From positions 48,338 through 112,337 of the forward strand of contig NZ_CANLZW010000014.1 of NCBI RefSeq assembly GCF_947495625.1: a DNA stretch of 64,000 nucleotides, read 5' to 3'. Of the stretch, positions 53,602-63,065 are shown in pieces. Origin of the DNA: an uncultured Cocleimonas sp. (lineage in GTDB: Bacteria > Pseudomonadota > Gammaproteobacteria > Thiotrichales > Thiotrichaceae). Position 1 is the first letter of the stretch. Every line of letters starts with the position of its first letter. The position numbers and the translations under genes were made by a program. The notes beneath the pieces were generated by a model. It was not told the DNA's origin and searched no databases. It saw only the letters and a list, made by a program, of their open reading frames with translations.

Positions 53602-54885
53602 ATGTGGCTCATCCCTGTTGTTTTTATTGTTTTATTGATCAGCGGAACGGCGTTTGCATACCTGATGGGTGCGGTGTCGGTTGTAAGCTTTGTGGCGCTA
53701 GGTAAGTCTGAATTTTTATCAATATTACCGCAACGTATATTTGCCCAACTGGATGTTTTTGCCTTTATGGCGATGCCATTGTTTATTCTGACTGCAGAAA
53801 TTATGAGTCGTGCCGGTGTAACACGAAGCTTGATTGAATTTGCAATGTCGATTGTTGGACGTTTTCGTGGTGGCTTGGGCCATGTAAATATCTTAACCAG
53901 TGTGTTCTTTGCTGGTATTTCAGGGTCTGCAATTGCCGACAGTGCTGCCTTGTCACGGATATTTGTGCCTGAAATGAAAGCACGAGGCTATGATCCCTAT
54001 TATGCTGGTGCCATTACCGCAGCCTCGTCAATGATAGGGCCGATTATTCCTCCATCGATTATTATGATTATATATGGGGGACTCACCGGTGCTTCTGTAG
54101 CAGCGCTTTTTGCAGCTGGCATTATCCCTGGATTAATGTTGGCTGTGGCCTTGATGCTACTGAATGCGGTGATTGCTGTGTGGAAGGGGCATCCGGGTGG
54201 AAAATCTGATGATTTACCACGTTTCTGGCCTAGTCTACTCCGTGCGCTACCCGCTCTGTGTTTGCCTGTAGTGATTCTGGGGTCGTTATTGTTCGGGCTA
54301 GCTACGCCCACAGAAGGCTCTGCTATTGCAGTGCTATTCGCGCTTATTGCAGGTCAGTTTTACAAGGGTTTGAGCTTTAAAATGGTCTTTGATGCGTTGG
54401 AAGCAACAGCACGAATGACAGGAACCATCTTTATTATTCTGGCAGCTATATCAGTGTTGGGCTACCTTGCAGGGCAAATGGGTTGGTCAAGTGCATTGGC
54501 GGCATGGGTTGCTAAATTTGGCTTGGTCGGTACAGAATACTTGTTCTTCTTGTCACTGATCTTTCTCATTGCTGGTATGTTCATGGATACACCGGTCGCA
54601 CTTACTTTACTCATTCCGTTGTTTGCTCCGCAAGCGTTGGAGCAAGGGATAAGCCCGATTCATCTAGGTATCGTTCTCTGCTTTAATTTGTGTATAGGAC
54701 TGATAACTCCACCATTGGGCAAGTGCCTAGTGGTAGTTTCGGCTCTATCATCTCTTAATTATTGGCGCTTGGCCCGTGCCACGCTGCCTTTTATTTCCGT
54801 TCAGGTGCTATTACTGTTGGCTTTGATTTATTTCCCAGCAATTAGTCTTACTTTACCGAGTCTGTTCGGTTTTTCCGTCAATTAA
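53602..54885 (+). CDS. TRAP transporter large permease (DctM type)
   Basis: The 427-residue membrane protein has the DctM features: about a dozen helices, FAFMAMPLFILTAEIMSRAG, HVNILTSVFFAGISGSAIADSAAL, GAITAASSMIGPIIPPS, and GMFMDTPVALTLLIPLF near the end. It forms the sodium-driven channel of a tripartite transporter with the DctQ and DctP proteins that follow. Gene order M-P-Q is unusual; P-Q-M is commoner. Confidence 0.94.
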   Translation: MWLIPVVFIVLLISGTAFAYLMGAVSVVSFVALGKSEFLSILPQRIFAQLDVFAFMAMPLFILTAEIMSRAGVTRSLIEFAMSIVGRFRGGLGHVNILTSVFFAGISGSAIADSAALSRIFVPEMKARGYDPYYAGAITAASSMIGPIIPPSIIMIIYGGLTGASVAALFAAGIIPGLMLAVALMLLNAVIAVWKGHPGGKSDDLPRFWPSLLRALPALCLPVVILGSLLFGLATPTEGSAIAVLFALIAGQFYKGLSFKMVFDALEATARMTGTIFIILAAISVLGYLAGQMGWSSALAAWVAKFGLVGTEYLFFLSLIFLIAGMFMDTPVALTLLIPLFAPQALEQGISPIHLGIVLCFNLCIGLITPPLGKCLVVVSALSSLNYWRLARATLPFISVQVLLLLALIYFPAISLTLPSLFGFSVN

Positions 54886-54904
54886 ATATCCTAAGGAGGA
54901 ATTT

Positions 54905-55879
54905 ATGAAATTAATATCACTAACAATGGCTACCTTGATGGTAATTGCAACATCAGCGAGTGCTGAGGTCAAGATCGCACTGGATAGTAAGCCTGATTTG
55001 GAAACATCTGGCTCATACAACTGGGCTCATTCGTTTGGTAATGCATTGAAAGAGGCAGGCATGGAAGTACGTGAAATGCCACGAGGGTCTGTTGGCAAAG
55101 AGGCCGAGAAGTTTGACCAGGTGTCTACTGGCTTGCTCGAAGTTTCACTGTCTGATGTCCGAGCTGTAGCGCAGGTCGATCCATTCATTTATGGTGTAAG
55201 ACTCCCTTATATATTCAACGATATCTCACACATGGATAGAACCCTGGCTGAGGGCAAAGTGTTTGAAAAAGTGAATGCTAACCTTGCTAAACAAGATGCG
55301 ATTTTATTGGCATTGGCACCACTTGGGCCATCATCAGGCATCATCACTACTAAAGCTGTGGTGCGCTCACCAGCTGACATGTCAAAACTTCGTATGCGTG
55401 CCCTGGATGATGCACAAATTGCCATGTACAAAGCTTGGGGTTCTAGCGGCACCGTTGTTCCATGGGGTGAGGTACCTGCAGGTCTTCAAACTGGCGTGAT
55501 TGATGGCTATCTTAACTCACCTTTTATCCCAGTTATGTTTGGTCAGACAGATTTTGTAAAAAACTTTTCCGATGCAGGTGTGATCTGGCCGCTGAGAGCA
55601 GTTATTGCTTCAAAAGGCTGGTATGACGGCTTGTCAGATGCCGACCGTGGTGCGGTAGATGCAGCGGTGAAAACTGCAGATAAGGCTACCCGCGAATGGT
55701 TGGCTGAAGCCTCTGTTAAAGGTTTGGCTGCGTTAGAAGAAAATGGAGTGACAGTGCAGCGACTCAGTGCAGAGCAACGTGATGTTTTTCGTAAAGCATC
55801 TAAGCCTGTGTACGAATCAGACTTGATGACAAAGGAAAACATGGCGCTTTGGTTGAAATTGTCTGAAGAGAATCGCTAA
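54905..55879 (+). CDS. TRAP transporter solute-binding protein (DctP type)
   Basis: The 324-residue protein has a signal peptide (about 1-20, ASA^EVKIAL) and the DctP fold, including the ligand-carboxylate Arg in SKLRMRALDDAQIAMYKAWG, VPWGEVPAGLQTGVIDGYLN and the C-terminal helix. The Arg suggests an organic-acid ligand. A strong AGGAGG ribosome site precedes the ATG. Its ligand may be a hydroxy acid or an amide derivative. Confidence 0.93.
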   Translation: MKLISLTMATLMVIATSASAEVKIALDSKPDLETSGSYNWAHSFGNALKEAGMEVREMPRGSVGKEAEKFDQVSTGLLEVSLSDVRAVAQVDPFIYGVRLPYIFNDISHMDRTLAEGKVFEKVNANLAKQDAILLALAPLGPSSGIITTKAVVRSPADMSKLRMRALDDAQIAMYKAWGSSGTVVPWGEVPAGLQTGVIDGYLNSPFIPVMFGQTDFVKNFSDAGVIWPLRAVIASKGWYDGLSDADRGAVDAAVKTADKATREWLAEASVKGLAALEENGVTVQRLSAEQRDVFRKASKPVYESDLMTKENMALWLKLSEENR

Positions 55880-55946
55880 TAGTTGTTTCTATTATCTTTG
55901 CAGTGTATGGCCTATCCGTCATTTTTCTCCAGTGCTGGTGGTTTTA

Positions 55947-55983
55947 TTCACTACATACAGATATTTATTCTGAATGTAGTGAA
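55947..55983. other. Intercistronic hairpin between dctP- and dctQ-type genes
   Basis: TTCACTACAT (55947-55956) pairs with ATGTAGTGAA (55974-55983), with CAG/CTG able to extend the stem. It lies in the 170-base gap and may stabilise the upstream mRNA so that the binding protein exceeds the permease. Confidence 0.6.
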
Positions 55984-56049
55984 GCTTTTGACTTACGCAC
56001 TATCAGTAATGATGAATACCATTCGTCAACTTAGCAAAAGAGGCCTGTC

Positions 56050-56580
56050 ATGAGACAGATGTTAATCACTATCAGCAATAATGTGCATTTATTTGCGCGC
56101 AGGATGGCTGTATTGGCTGTTTGCCTGATGTTTATTACTATGATGATTCAAATAGTTGCGCGTTATATATTTTCATCGCCACCTGTATGGACTGAAGATG
56201 TTGCTCGTTACGCAATGGTTTGGGCCGGATTGCTCGGTGCAACACTATCGTTCAAAGTACGAGAGGACGCAATTCTTGTCCAGAGTGTTTTTCCAAAACG
56301 CCCACATTTCTTGGGTGTTTGTGCCGAAGCCATCCAAAGTGCTGCCATTCTGACCTTTATTTTGCCTGTGGTGTATTTCTGTTTCGTAGGTCTGAAAGGT
56401 GGGTTTGCAAAAGGCTATCTGGCAAGACAGTATGGCCTGACTGCCGACACACTAGGTATTCCAATGGTTTGGATTTCGATCTCAGTGCCATTGGCGATGA
56501 TCATTATTTTGTTGCACCTTGCTGCAAGATGGGCGGGGGATAGTGTAGACGCTGATCAGGATCGCACCCAAACTGAGTAG
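56050..56580 (+). CDS. TRAP transporter small permease (DctQ type)
   Basis: The 176-residue protein has four predicted helices and the DctQ signature RYIFSSPPVWTEDVARYAMVWAGLLGATLSFK. It pairs with the large permease in the inner membrane. The tail is acidic. Confidence 0.92.
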   Translation: MRQMLITISNNVHLFARRMAVLAVCLMFITMMIQIVARYIFSSPPVWTEDVARYAMVWAGLLGATLSFKVREDAILVQSVFPKRPHFLGVCAEAIQSAAILTFILPVVYFCFVGLKGGFAKGYLARQYGLTADTLGIPMVWISISVPLAMIIILLHLAARWAGDSVDADQDRTQTE

Positions 56581-56645
56581 AATTGTTAACTGGCACATCC
56601 CAAGTTAACTAAAACTTTTACATAAAAATGATGTGGAGATAAAGC

Positions 56646-58016
56646 ATGCAAAACCATTATGTCGCTCTAACAGAAATCTTGGATTCTCGCAGTGTTATTA
56701 ACACCGATGCTATCGACGTTCGCTATCATGTTGATTGGGGCGGTGTAAATCCCTGTGCACCGTCGCTAGTACTACGTCCGGAAGATAGTACAGCACTGAG
56801 CAAAGCATTAAATTATTGTAATGAGCAAGGCCTTGCTGTCGTTACTCAGGGAGGTATGACTGGCTTGAGTAGTGGTGCTACACCGTTGGTAGGTGAAATA
56901 GCCTTGTCGCTAGAACGAATAAATGGCATTACCGAATTAGATTGTGAAGGTATGACTATGACAGTTAAGGCCGGCACGCCACTACAGGTAATTCAACAAG
57001 CAGCAGAGGATGTCGGTTTACGCTTTCCTCTCGACCTAGGTGCACGTGGTTCTTGTCAGATCGGTGGTAATGTCGCGACCAATGCGGGAGGCAACCAAGT
57101 GGTTCGTTTTGGTTCAGCAAGGGCGCTGGTACTAGGAATGGAAGTTGTGTTAGCCAATGGCACAGTGATGCGCTCGATGAACAAAATGATTAAGAATAAT
57201 GCTGGATACGACCTAAAGCACTTATTCATTGGTTCTGAAGGCACCTTAGGGGTGATTACGGAATTAGTATTACGTCTCTATCCCGCTAAAAAAACACAGC
57301 AAACAGCGCTTTGTGCTTTACCTGATTTTGCATCTACTACCACTTTTTTACGGGAAATTATGGCCGAAATACCCGGTGTGACTTCTTTTGAAGTGATGTG
57401 GCAGAACTACGTCAATGCTATCTGTGAAGTCAATGAACAGGTGCGGCAACCTTTTGATGAACAACATGCCATTTATGTGTTATTAGAAGCCGAAGGTTGT
57501 ACTCAAGATCAATTCCATCAAGCATTATTTGACAAAATGGAAGATGGGCTAGTCAGCGATGCGCTAGTTGCTTCAAGCCTTAAAGACAGCGATGCCTTTT
57601 GGGCTATCCGTGATGGGGTTGCTGATCTGATGGCTGGCCTGAATGGTTTTGCCACTTTTGATGTAGGCTTGCCTATCAGTAGTATGGAAGACTTTGTGGC
57701 TGCGACCGATAACGCATTACAGGCGCGTTTTTCTAACATTAATAACTTGCCGTTGGGGCATATTGCTGATGGTAATCTGCACTTTATTACCTGGACGGGC
57801 GATCCCGCAGATGTGAAGCCTATTTATGACACGGTATATGAAGTGGTGCACCAGTTTGATGGAACAGTCACGGCAGAACATGGGATTGGGATGAGTAAAC
57901 GTGAGTATCTACCACTATGTCGAAGTTCCGAGGAATTAGAACTTATGCGTGTTTTGAAAAAAACAATGGATCCAAAAGGCATTTTAAATTCGGGGCGAAT
58001 TTTTCTTGATGAGTGA
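56646..58016 (+). CDS. FAD-linked oxidase, GlcD/D-2-hydroxyacid dehydrogenase type
   Basis: The 456-residue flavoprotein has an FAD_binding_4 domain (GGMTGLSSGATPL, GGNVATNAGGNQVVRFG, KNNAGYDLKHLFIGSEGTLG) and an FAD-oxidase C-terminal domain with GHIADGNLHF and EHGIGMSKREYL. This family oxidises D-lactate, glycolate, D-2-hydroxyglutarate and similar acids. Located last in the amidase/TRAP cassette, it likely oxidises the acid released by the amidase; that order of reactions is inference. Confidence 0.93.
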   Translation: MQNHYVALTEILDSRSVINTDAIDVRYHVDWGGVNPCAPSLVLRPEDSTALSKALNYCNEQGLAVVTQGGMTGLSSGATPLVGEIALSLERINGITELDCEGMTMTVKAGTPLQVIQQAAEDVGLRFPLDLGARGSCQIGGNVATNAGGNQVVRFGSARALVLGMEVVLANGTVMRSMNKMIKNNAGYDLKHLFIGSEGTLGVITELVLRLYPAKKTQQTALCALPDFASTTTFLREIMAEIPGVTSFEVMWQNYVNAICEVNEQVRQPFDEQHAIYVLLEAEGCTQDQFHQALFDKMEDGLVSDALVASSLKDSDAFWAIRDGVADLMAGLNGFATFDVGLPISSMEDFVAATDNALQARFSNINNLPLGHIADGNLHFITWTGDPADVKPIYDTVYEVVHQFDGTVTAEHGIGMSKREYLPLCRSSEELELMRVLKKTMDPKGILNSGRIFLDE

Positions 58017-58432
58017 TTAACAACTAGGTAATGGACGATCTAAAGGTGTCTTTTTTAATTGATTAGAAACCCCGTATCGATATTTCAAAAGAAACTTTTC
58101 ATAACCTGCATTTATTCACTCATAATAAATGGGGCACCCATAATTATATCAATAAGAAATAGCTGTTTATTCTTAAAAAAGTGCCTCGCAAAGCATAAAT
58201 TCTATTTACGTGTTTAAAACACAAAAACGAGCCGATATTTATCGAGACAAAAGCATAGTTGTTTAATGCTTACCCGCAGGGTAGGCGCAGCCGCATAAAT
58301 ATCATTCATTAGTAGGGGGGGGGTATTTCCTTTTAAGAATGTAGTTATTTATACTAAAGTTATAAGAATAAACTACACTAAACGATCATTTTTCCCTTAC
58401 ATCGAATCGATCCATTCAAACGAGATTTTTAC
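58017..58432. other. Intergenic region with long G-element
   Basis: A 416-base gap, half of which is the long element 58131-58325. The remainder is promoter space for the next gene. Confidence 0.5.
58131..58325 (+). repeat. MITE-like element, long form, with G-element copy 15
   Basis: Left end GGGGCACCCATAATTAT, TTCTTAAAAAAGTGCCT, then about 120 bases including GCATAAATTCTATTTACGT, and a right core TTAGTAGGGGGGGGGTATT with nine G. Both halves match the short form at 49166, and the middle matches 13141-13200. Confidence 0.75.
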
Positions 58433-59032
58433 ATGAGTAAAACTGTTAATTATTACCACTTTTTAATTTCACCCTTTAGCTATTTAGCGATTGAGCGTTT
58501 TAATGCGCTTGCAGCCAAGCATGATCTTACTGTTAATTACTTACCTATATCTGTTATGGATGTATTTTCCGAGTTAGATGTGTTGCCACCGGGTAAACGC
58601 CATCCTTCACTACAAAAAATGCGTATGGATGAGTTAAAACGCTGGTCTGGTTTATTAGATTTGCCGATGAATTTTACACCTGCACATTTCCCTGTTGACC
58701 AAACATTAGCGGCTCAAATGGTATTGGCAGCAGGTGGTGCTTCTGCAAACCCAGATGCGGGTAAATTATCTGATGCGATACTTAAAGCAGTGTGGGAACA
58801 AGAGAAGAATATAGCGGATGAAGCGACCTTAATTGCTATCGCAGATAGTGTCGGGCTAGAAGGTTCGAACTTGCTAGAGAGTGCGAGAGATGAGCAATGG
58901 GCAAATGCCTATGCAAACACCACAAAAGAAGCCTTAGAAGCTGGCGTTGTCGGTTCACCCACTTACCAATTAGAAGATGAGTTGTATTGGGGTCAAGATA
59001 GATTAGATTTCCTGGAACGCGCCATTAGTTAA
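58433..59032 (+). CDS. 2-hydroxychromene-2-carboxylate isomerase-like (DsbA-fold, kappa-GST type)
   Basis: The 199-residue protein has the thioredoxin-like fold of HCCA isomerases: N-terminal YYHFLISPFSYLAIERF with Ser at the active site instead of Cys, LPPGKRHPSLQKMRMDELKRW, and the C-terminal cis-Pro loop GVVGSPTYQLEDELYWGQDRL. The family uses glutathione and acts in aromatic breakdown or as kappa-class GST. It is not in an aromatic pathway cluster here, so the substrate is open. Confidence 0.88.
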   Translation: MSKTVNYYHFLISPFSYLAIERFNALAAKHDLTVNYLPISVMDVFSELDVLPPGKRHPSLQKMRMDELKRWSGLLDLPMNFTPAHFPVDQTLAAQMVLAAGGASANPDAGKLSDAILKAVWEQEKNIADEATLIAIADSVGLEGSNLLESARDEQWANAYANTTKEALEAGVVGSPTYQLEDELYWGQDRLDFLERAIS

Positions 59033-59113
59033 AGGTTTACGCTTTAAGGTGAAAGGTGGGCAGTGCCTCTTAAATTCAATACCCTTAAAAGAAAGAAAAT
59101 ATCAAAATAAAAA

Positions 59114-59180
59114 GGGCACCCAAGCTTTCGTCTTCGTAAAGCCTCATCATCGTATGAGGCTTTTTTGTACATAACAAAAA
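59114..59180 (+). repeat. Partial MITE-like element with terminator
   Basis: Left end GGGCACCCAAGCTTTCG, then terminator 59138-59166. The G-rich right end is missing, so the copy is truncated. Confidence 0.55.
59138..59166. terminator. Terminator inside the partial element
   Basis: AAGCCTCAT and ATGAGGCTT pair around CATCGT, followed by a T-run; ends the isomerase-like gene. Confidence 0.88.
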
Positions 59181-59307
59181 TTAGCAACAGTCAGTCTAAC
59201 AGTAACTAGGATACCCATGAATTTATCGTTTTCAAAATGACACTCGGTATTCATCTCTAATTGGATTTAGAATACAAACATAAAAATAAATTAACGGAAA
59301 TTCGTAC

Positions 59308-60450
59308 ATGGGAAAATATTTTGGATTAATCTTTTTTGGAATTTTTGCCGCAGTTGGTGTGCGTATGTTTGCTTTTAATTCCATGCCGATGATTGTTGAT
59401 TGGGTAAAGATACAGTCTTGGCAGCCAGTGCAAGCAAGTTTGATCGATCACAGTATTGCCTATAGTCACAACGGCGAGGGCAGCTTTAATTACAAGGTTA
59501 AAGCCAGCTATGAGTACCATTATAATAATCATAAGTATATTGGTAAGCGCGTTGGGATCAATCGCGGCAGTGATAATATTGGTTCTTACCATAAAGACAT
59601 GCGACAAAAGTTATCACGTGTTGGCAATAAACCGATGACTGTGTGGGTCAACCCCAACGAACCTAGTCAAGCAATAATTGATCGCAGCTTTCGTTATGGT
59701 GTTTTGTTTTTTTACCTCTTTTTCGTGGTGGTTTTCGGCGGCATTGGTTTTTGTGGGATGTATTTTGTTTGGAAGTATCGTAATGCTGGCAATAAGTTAG
59801 TTAACAATGACCCTGAGAAGCCTTGGACTGAATACGCAGAGTGGTTAGATCCAATCAAAAAGGACAACCAAAGAACGGCTAACTTTGCTGGTTTAGGTTT
59901 AGCACTTATCTGGAATTTTCTTATTATAGGCAGTTTCTTTGCCGCCATTAAAGAGAGTTGGTTTTACGTAATCGTTTTATTGCCCTTTATAGCTGTTGGT
60001 ATTTATCTTCTTTATAAATCTATTGAGATGATAAGAAGTTATCGTCAAACGGGGTTAATGCCATTGTCTTTGGACCCTTTTCCGGGCTCGATTGGAGGTC
60101 AGCTTGGTGGTGTGATTTATGTCGATAAACGTTTCACAGCACCGCCTAAAAATACCCAAATTGAAGTGCAAAGCGTGCGCAAGATACACCATGATGACGG
60201 TGACTCCAGTGAAAGAAATATATGGTATCAGGCGGAAAATTTTGATTGGGAGATGGGCGAATATGGCTGGCAACTTAGATTTTATTTCGAAATTCCTGAT
60301 GACAAATCAATTTCGTCTCCGCCTTTATCTTCTAATGGTATTGAGTGGAAAGTGATATTGAAAGCCGAAACTGAAAGCGGTATTAAATTTGAGCGATGCT
60401 ACGATGATATTCCTGTTTTTGCTACAGGACAGAATGCTTCATTTAAATAG
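59308..60450 (+). CDS. DUF3592 membrane protein
   Basis: The 380-residue protein has an N-terminal helix (4-22), an extracytoplasmic DUF3592 part (WQPVQASLIDHSIAY, YKVKASYEYHYNNHKYIGKRVG, MTVWVNPNEPSQAIID), then helices near 133-155, 195-215 and 218-238 and a C-terminal beta-rich domain. The pattern of VxVNPNxPxxA is typical of DUF3592. Function unknown; expressed from its own promoter. Confidence 0.82.
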   Translation: MGKYFGLIFFGIFAAVGVRMFAFNSMPMIVDWVKIQSWQPVQASLIDHSIAYSHNGEGSFNYKVKASYEYHYNNHKYIGKRVGINRGSDNIGSYHKDMRQKLSRVGNKPMTVWVNPNEPSQAIIDRSFRYGVLFFYLFFVVVFGGIGFCGMYFVWKYRNAGNKLVNNDPEKPWTEYAEWLDPIKKDNQRTANFAGLGLALIWNFLIIGSFFAAIKESWFYVIVLLPFIAVGIYLLYKSIEMIRSYRQTGLMPLSLDPFPGSIGGQLGGVIYVDKRFTAPPKNTQIEVQSVRKIHHDDGDSSERNIWYQAENFDWEMGEYGWQLRFYFEIPDDKSISSPPLSSNGIEWKVILKAETESGIKFERCYDDIPVFATGQNASFK

Positions 60451-60473
60451 CAAAAACGTAATATCACATAAAT

Positions 60474-61259
60474 TTAGCGCTGACGGTTAATAAACTCTAC
60501 ATCTGGATTTTTATCTTTCTTACGTGCCAGCGTACTATTCTTGCCCATTACTAACTTTAGCTGACTTATTTTTTCTAGGCGTATGGCGCTACGTTTGCTA
60601 TTAAATACCATTGCATTTAATACTCTTTTACTAGCAGCTAGGCTGTCGGGTGAACGGTTTATAAATTCATTTGCCAGTGTTGTGGCGGCCTCTAAAGGTG
60701 TGTCGCTTATATGGGTTACTAGCCCCAATGTGTGTGCGGTTTCGCCGGATATAACTCGGGCGCTAAATGTTAGTTCTTTTGCTATGTCTATAGGTACTAA
60801 ACCTTTAAGGGTTTGGGTAATACCCATGTCGGGCACCAGCCCCCAACGTGCTTCCATAATAGCGCATTGGCAGTCAGCGCTACTGATGCGTATGTCGGCA
60901 GCTAATGCCAGCTGCATACCAGCACCTAAGCAGTGACCGTGCATTACTGCTATTACCGGTACGGGTATTTTTTGCCACGTTAAAAATGCTTTTTGAAATA
61001 AGCTTTGCCCTGGCTTAATAAGTTGCCAAGCTGCAAACAAGCGGTTGCTTGTATTGTTTAGGTCAGAAAGGTCAATACCTGAACTAAATGAGCTGCCATT
61101 ACCGTGAATAATAATGGCACGCACATCACGGTTTGCACGTATAGATTTAGCGGCTTTTAGTAGTTGTTTTAACATATCAAAGCTAATTGCATTACGTTTG
61201 TCAGCACGATCTAACGCTACGTATGCTATATGGTTTTCAATTCGAATACTGATGCTCAT
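60474..61259 (-). CDS. Enoyl-CoA hydratase/isomerase (crotonase) family protein
   Basis: The 261-residue protein has crotonase hallmarks: YVALDRADKRNAIS, the oxyanion loop GNGSSFSSGIDLSDL, GHCLGAGMQLALAADIRISS and IMEARWGLVPDMGITQTL. The Glu in IMEARWG and Asp in PDMG occupy catalytic positions. The family acts on acyl-CoA double bonds or thioesters. The convergent DUF3592 gene ends 24 bases away. Confidence 0.9.
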   Translation of the reverse strand: MSISIRIENHIAYVALDRADKRNAISFDMLKQLLKAAKSIRANRDVRAIIIHGNGSSFSSGIDLSDLNNTSNRLFAAWQLIKPGQSLFQKAFLTWQKIPVPVIAVMHGHCLGAGMQLALAADIRISSADCQCAIMEARWGLVPDMGITQTLKGLVPIDIAKELTFSARVISGETAHTLGLVTHISDTPLEAATTLANEFINRSPDSLAASKRVLNAMVFNSKRSAIRLEKISQLKLVMGKNSTLARKKDKNPDVEFINRQR

Positions 61260-61862
61260 AGCGGTTCTCTATACGATAATTGGTAAAAGGATGTGCAAGG
61301 CTTTATCGATGTTTTTAGGTTATTTGTTGGGCAAATTAGAAATTGAGGCTGCATTACTTATTTTAAGATTAATATAACTATTTGTGGAATACGCAGTAAG
61401 AAGCAGTAGGATATTTGATCCTCATATTTATAAAACAGCCTTTAAAATTCCATATTAGCACCTGAGTACTAAAAATAGCGGTTTAAGCGTCATTAAAATT
61501 ACCAGTACCCTTTAAGAAAATTAAAGGGGTCAGCTCGTAGGTTGGGCTGAAGTTAGGAAGTCCACCAAGTCTCAAATCCAAATAGTCAGCCGCAGCGCAG
61601 CTGTGACTTTGTTTCTTAAGCTCACTTAGTATTTTCACAAGTTACAAAGATAGCTTGAACTGAGTTATAGAATGGCATATCACCTTTTTTGAATGAATGT
61701 CTGATTAAATATGAGGGTGAAAATATAGTTTAAGTTATTGAATTATATTGAAATGTATTTTGATTAAATGAACTAACTTGAGTGCTAAATATACTTAAGA
61801 CCATGGTGGTCAATATCTAAAATGATCATTGTCACTTCTTAATATTATTTGATATTCAATTA
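61260..61862. other. Long intergenic region upstream of the aquaporin gene
   Basis: About 600 bases without a credible gene. It includes a copy of the 38-bp repeat (61550-61587) followed by an AGTCA/TGACT-flanked GC-rich segment (about 61589-61613). The aquaporin promoter should lie in the AT-rich right part. Confidence 0.5.
61550..61587. repeat. Dispersed 38-bp repeat, copy 2
   Basis: GAAGTTAGGAAGTCC and CAAGTCTCAAATCC match the copy at 48528-48565. Confidence 0.5.
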
Positions 61863-61877
61863 ATGGGGATTTATTTT

Positions 61878-62627
61878 ATGCATTTACATAATAGGCTTTT
61901 TGCTGAGTTCTTCGGTACGTTTTGGTTGGTTCTAGGAGGTGTTGGTAGTGCTAAGTTTGCAGCAGCCTTTCCTGAGCTTGGAATTGGCTTTATGGGTGTT
62001 TCATTAGCATTTGGTTTAACTGTGCTAACAATGGCTTATGCGGTAGGCCACATTTCTGGCGGACATTTTAATCCTGCTATCTCTATCGGTTTATGGATTG
62101 GTGGGCGTTTTGGAAAAGCAGATCTGATACCTTACATTGTTGTGCAAGTTGCTGGAGCATGTGCTGCTTCTGCGCTTTTAGCGTTTATCCTAGCCAACGG
62201 GCCAGATGGTACAGCAGCAATTGGTAATTTGGCGTCTAATGGTTATGGTGAGGCTTCCCCAGGTGGCTTTAACTTGATGGCTGTTATTGCTACTGAAGTT
62301 GTGATGACGGCTGCATTGTTGATGGTTATTATGGGGGCTACTGATACTGGTGATACAACAAGAAGCGGCGGTACGATCAAGGGTCGTGCTCCTGCAGGTT
62401 TTGCGCCTATAGCGATTGGTTTGTGTTTAACGCTTATTCACCTGATTTCTATCCCTGTATCAAACACGTCAGTTAACCCTGCACGTAGTACGGGTCCTGC
62501 ATTGATCTCTATGGATATGACGGCAATTTCTCAGCTCTGGGTATTCTGGGTAGCGCCTATGGTTGGTGCAATCCTTGGTGCGTTAGCTTATCGCTTATTG
62601 CTAAGTGATCGTTCTCAGGAAGATTAA
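61878..62627 (+). CDS. aqpZ: Aquaporin Z-type water channel
   Basis: I choose the ATG at 61878 ([16 protein letters not shown]), with GGGGAT as ribosome site, over the ATG at 61863. The 249-residue protein has six helices, both NPA motifs ([11 protein letters not shown] and [13 protein letters not shown]), the Arg after the second NPA and the [13 protein letters not shown] start, as in AqpZ. A loop with [18 protein letters not shown] is somewhat longer than in E. coli AqpZ (231). Confidence 0.94.
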   Translation: MHLHNRLFAEFFGTFWLVLGGVGSAKFAAAFPELGIGFMGVSLAFGLTVLTMAYAVGHISGGHFNPAISIGLWIGGRFGKADLIPYIVVQVAGACAASALLAFILANGPDGTAAIGNLASNGYGEASPGGFNLMAVIATEVVMTAALLMVIMGATDTGDTTRSGGTIKGRAPAGFAPIAIGLCLTLIHLISIPVSNTSVNPARSTGPALISMDMTAISQLWVFWVAPMVGAILGALAYRLLLSDRSQED

Positions 62628-62664
62628 TTCCAGATTGATTATTTAGTTAAAAAAAAGTTACAAC

Positions 62665-62696
62665 AAGCCCTAACGCTTTAGTGTTGGGGCTTTTTT
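62665..62696 (+). terminator. Intrinsic terminator after aqpZ
   Basis: AAGCCCTAAC (62665-62674) pairs with GTTGGGGCTT, with one G-U pair, followed by six T. It is followed by a CACTCATTTTT segment as in the MITE-like elements. Confidence 0.88.
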
Positions 62697-62710
62697 ATGC
62701 CTACGATTTT

Positions 62711-62765
62711 CACACTCATTTTTTCCAATCGAAAAATGAAAAACCGGCTAAAAGGTGGGGGTGTG
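62711..62765 (+). repeat. Right half of a MITE-like element
   Basis: CACTCATTTTTTCC...CCGGCTAAAAGGTGGGGGTGTG matches the right halves of elements A and B. No left end is evident, so the copy is partial or diverged. Confidence 0.6.
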
Positions 62766-62777
62766 TTATAAAAAAAA

Positions 62778-63065
62778 TTATAAATGTTTTGATGGGTCCA
62801 TTCTTTGATGGAGAATTCTAGCAACTTCGATTCCGTTTTCACTGGCTTGATAAAATACGATATGTTTTTCTACAGGAAAGCTCTTAGCATCTTTATAGAT
62901 TTCATTTCTTTCACGGCCGACATCAGGATATTGAGCAAGCTTTAATAGTGCTGCTTCGATACTTTGAGCGTATATTTTCGCCTGTTCATTACCCCATAAT
63001 TCTATAGTCGTGGTGATTATTTTGAATAAATCTTCTTCAGCTAAAGGGGATAACTTATATTTGAT
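62778..63065 (-). CDS. RelE/ParE-family toxin, apparent AUC start
   Basis: The frame encodes about 95 residues with the ParE pattern: KYKLSPLAEEDLFKIITT, WGNEQAKIYAQSIEAAL, PDVGRERNEIYKDAKSFPV, and the C-terminal HIVFYQASENGIEVARILHQR. It overlaps the antitoxin end by 11 bases, as usual. In the open frame no ATG, GTG, TTG or CTG occurs before the conserved part; an ATC at 63065 lies eight bases after AAAGG. Either AUC is used, or the toxin gene has lost its start. ParE toxins poison gyrase. Confidence 0.75.
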   Translation of the reverse strand: MKYKLSPLAEEDLFKIITTTIELWGNEQAKIYAQSIEAALLKLAQYPDVGRERNEIYKDAKSFPVEKHIVFYQASENGIEVARILHQRMDPSKHL

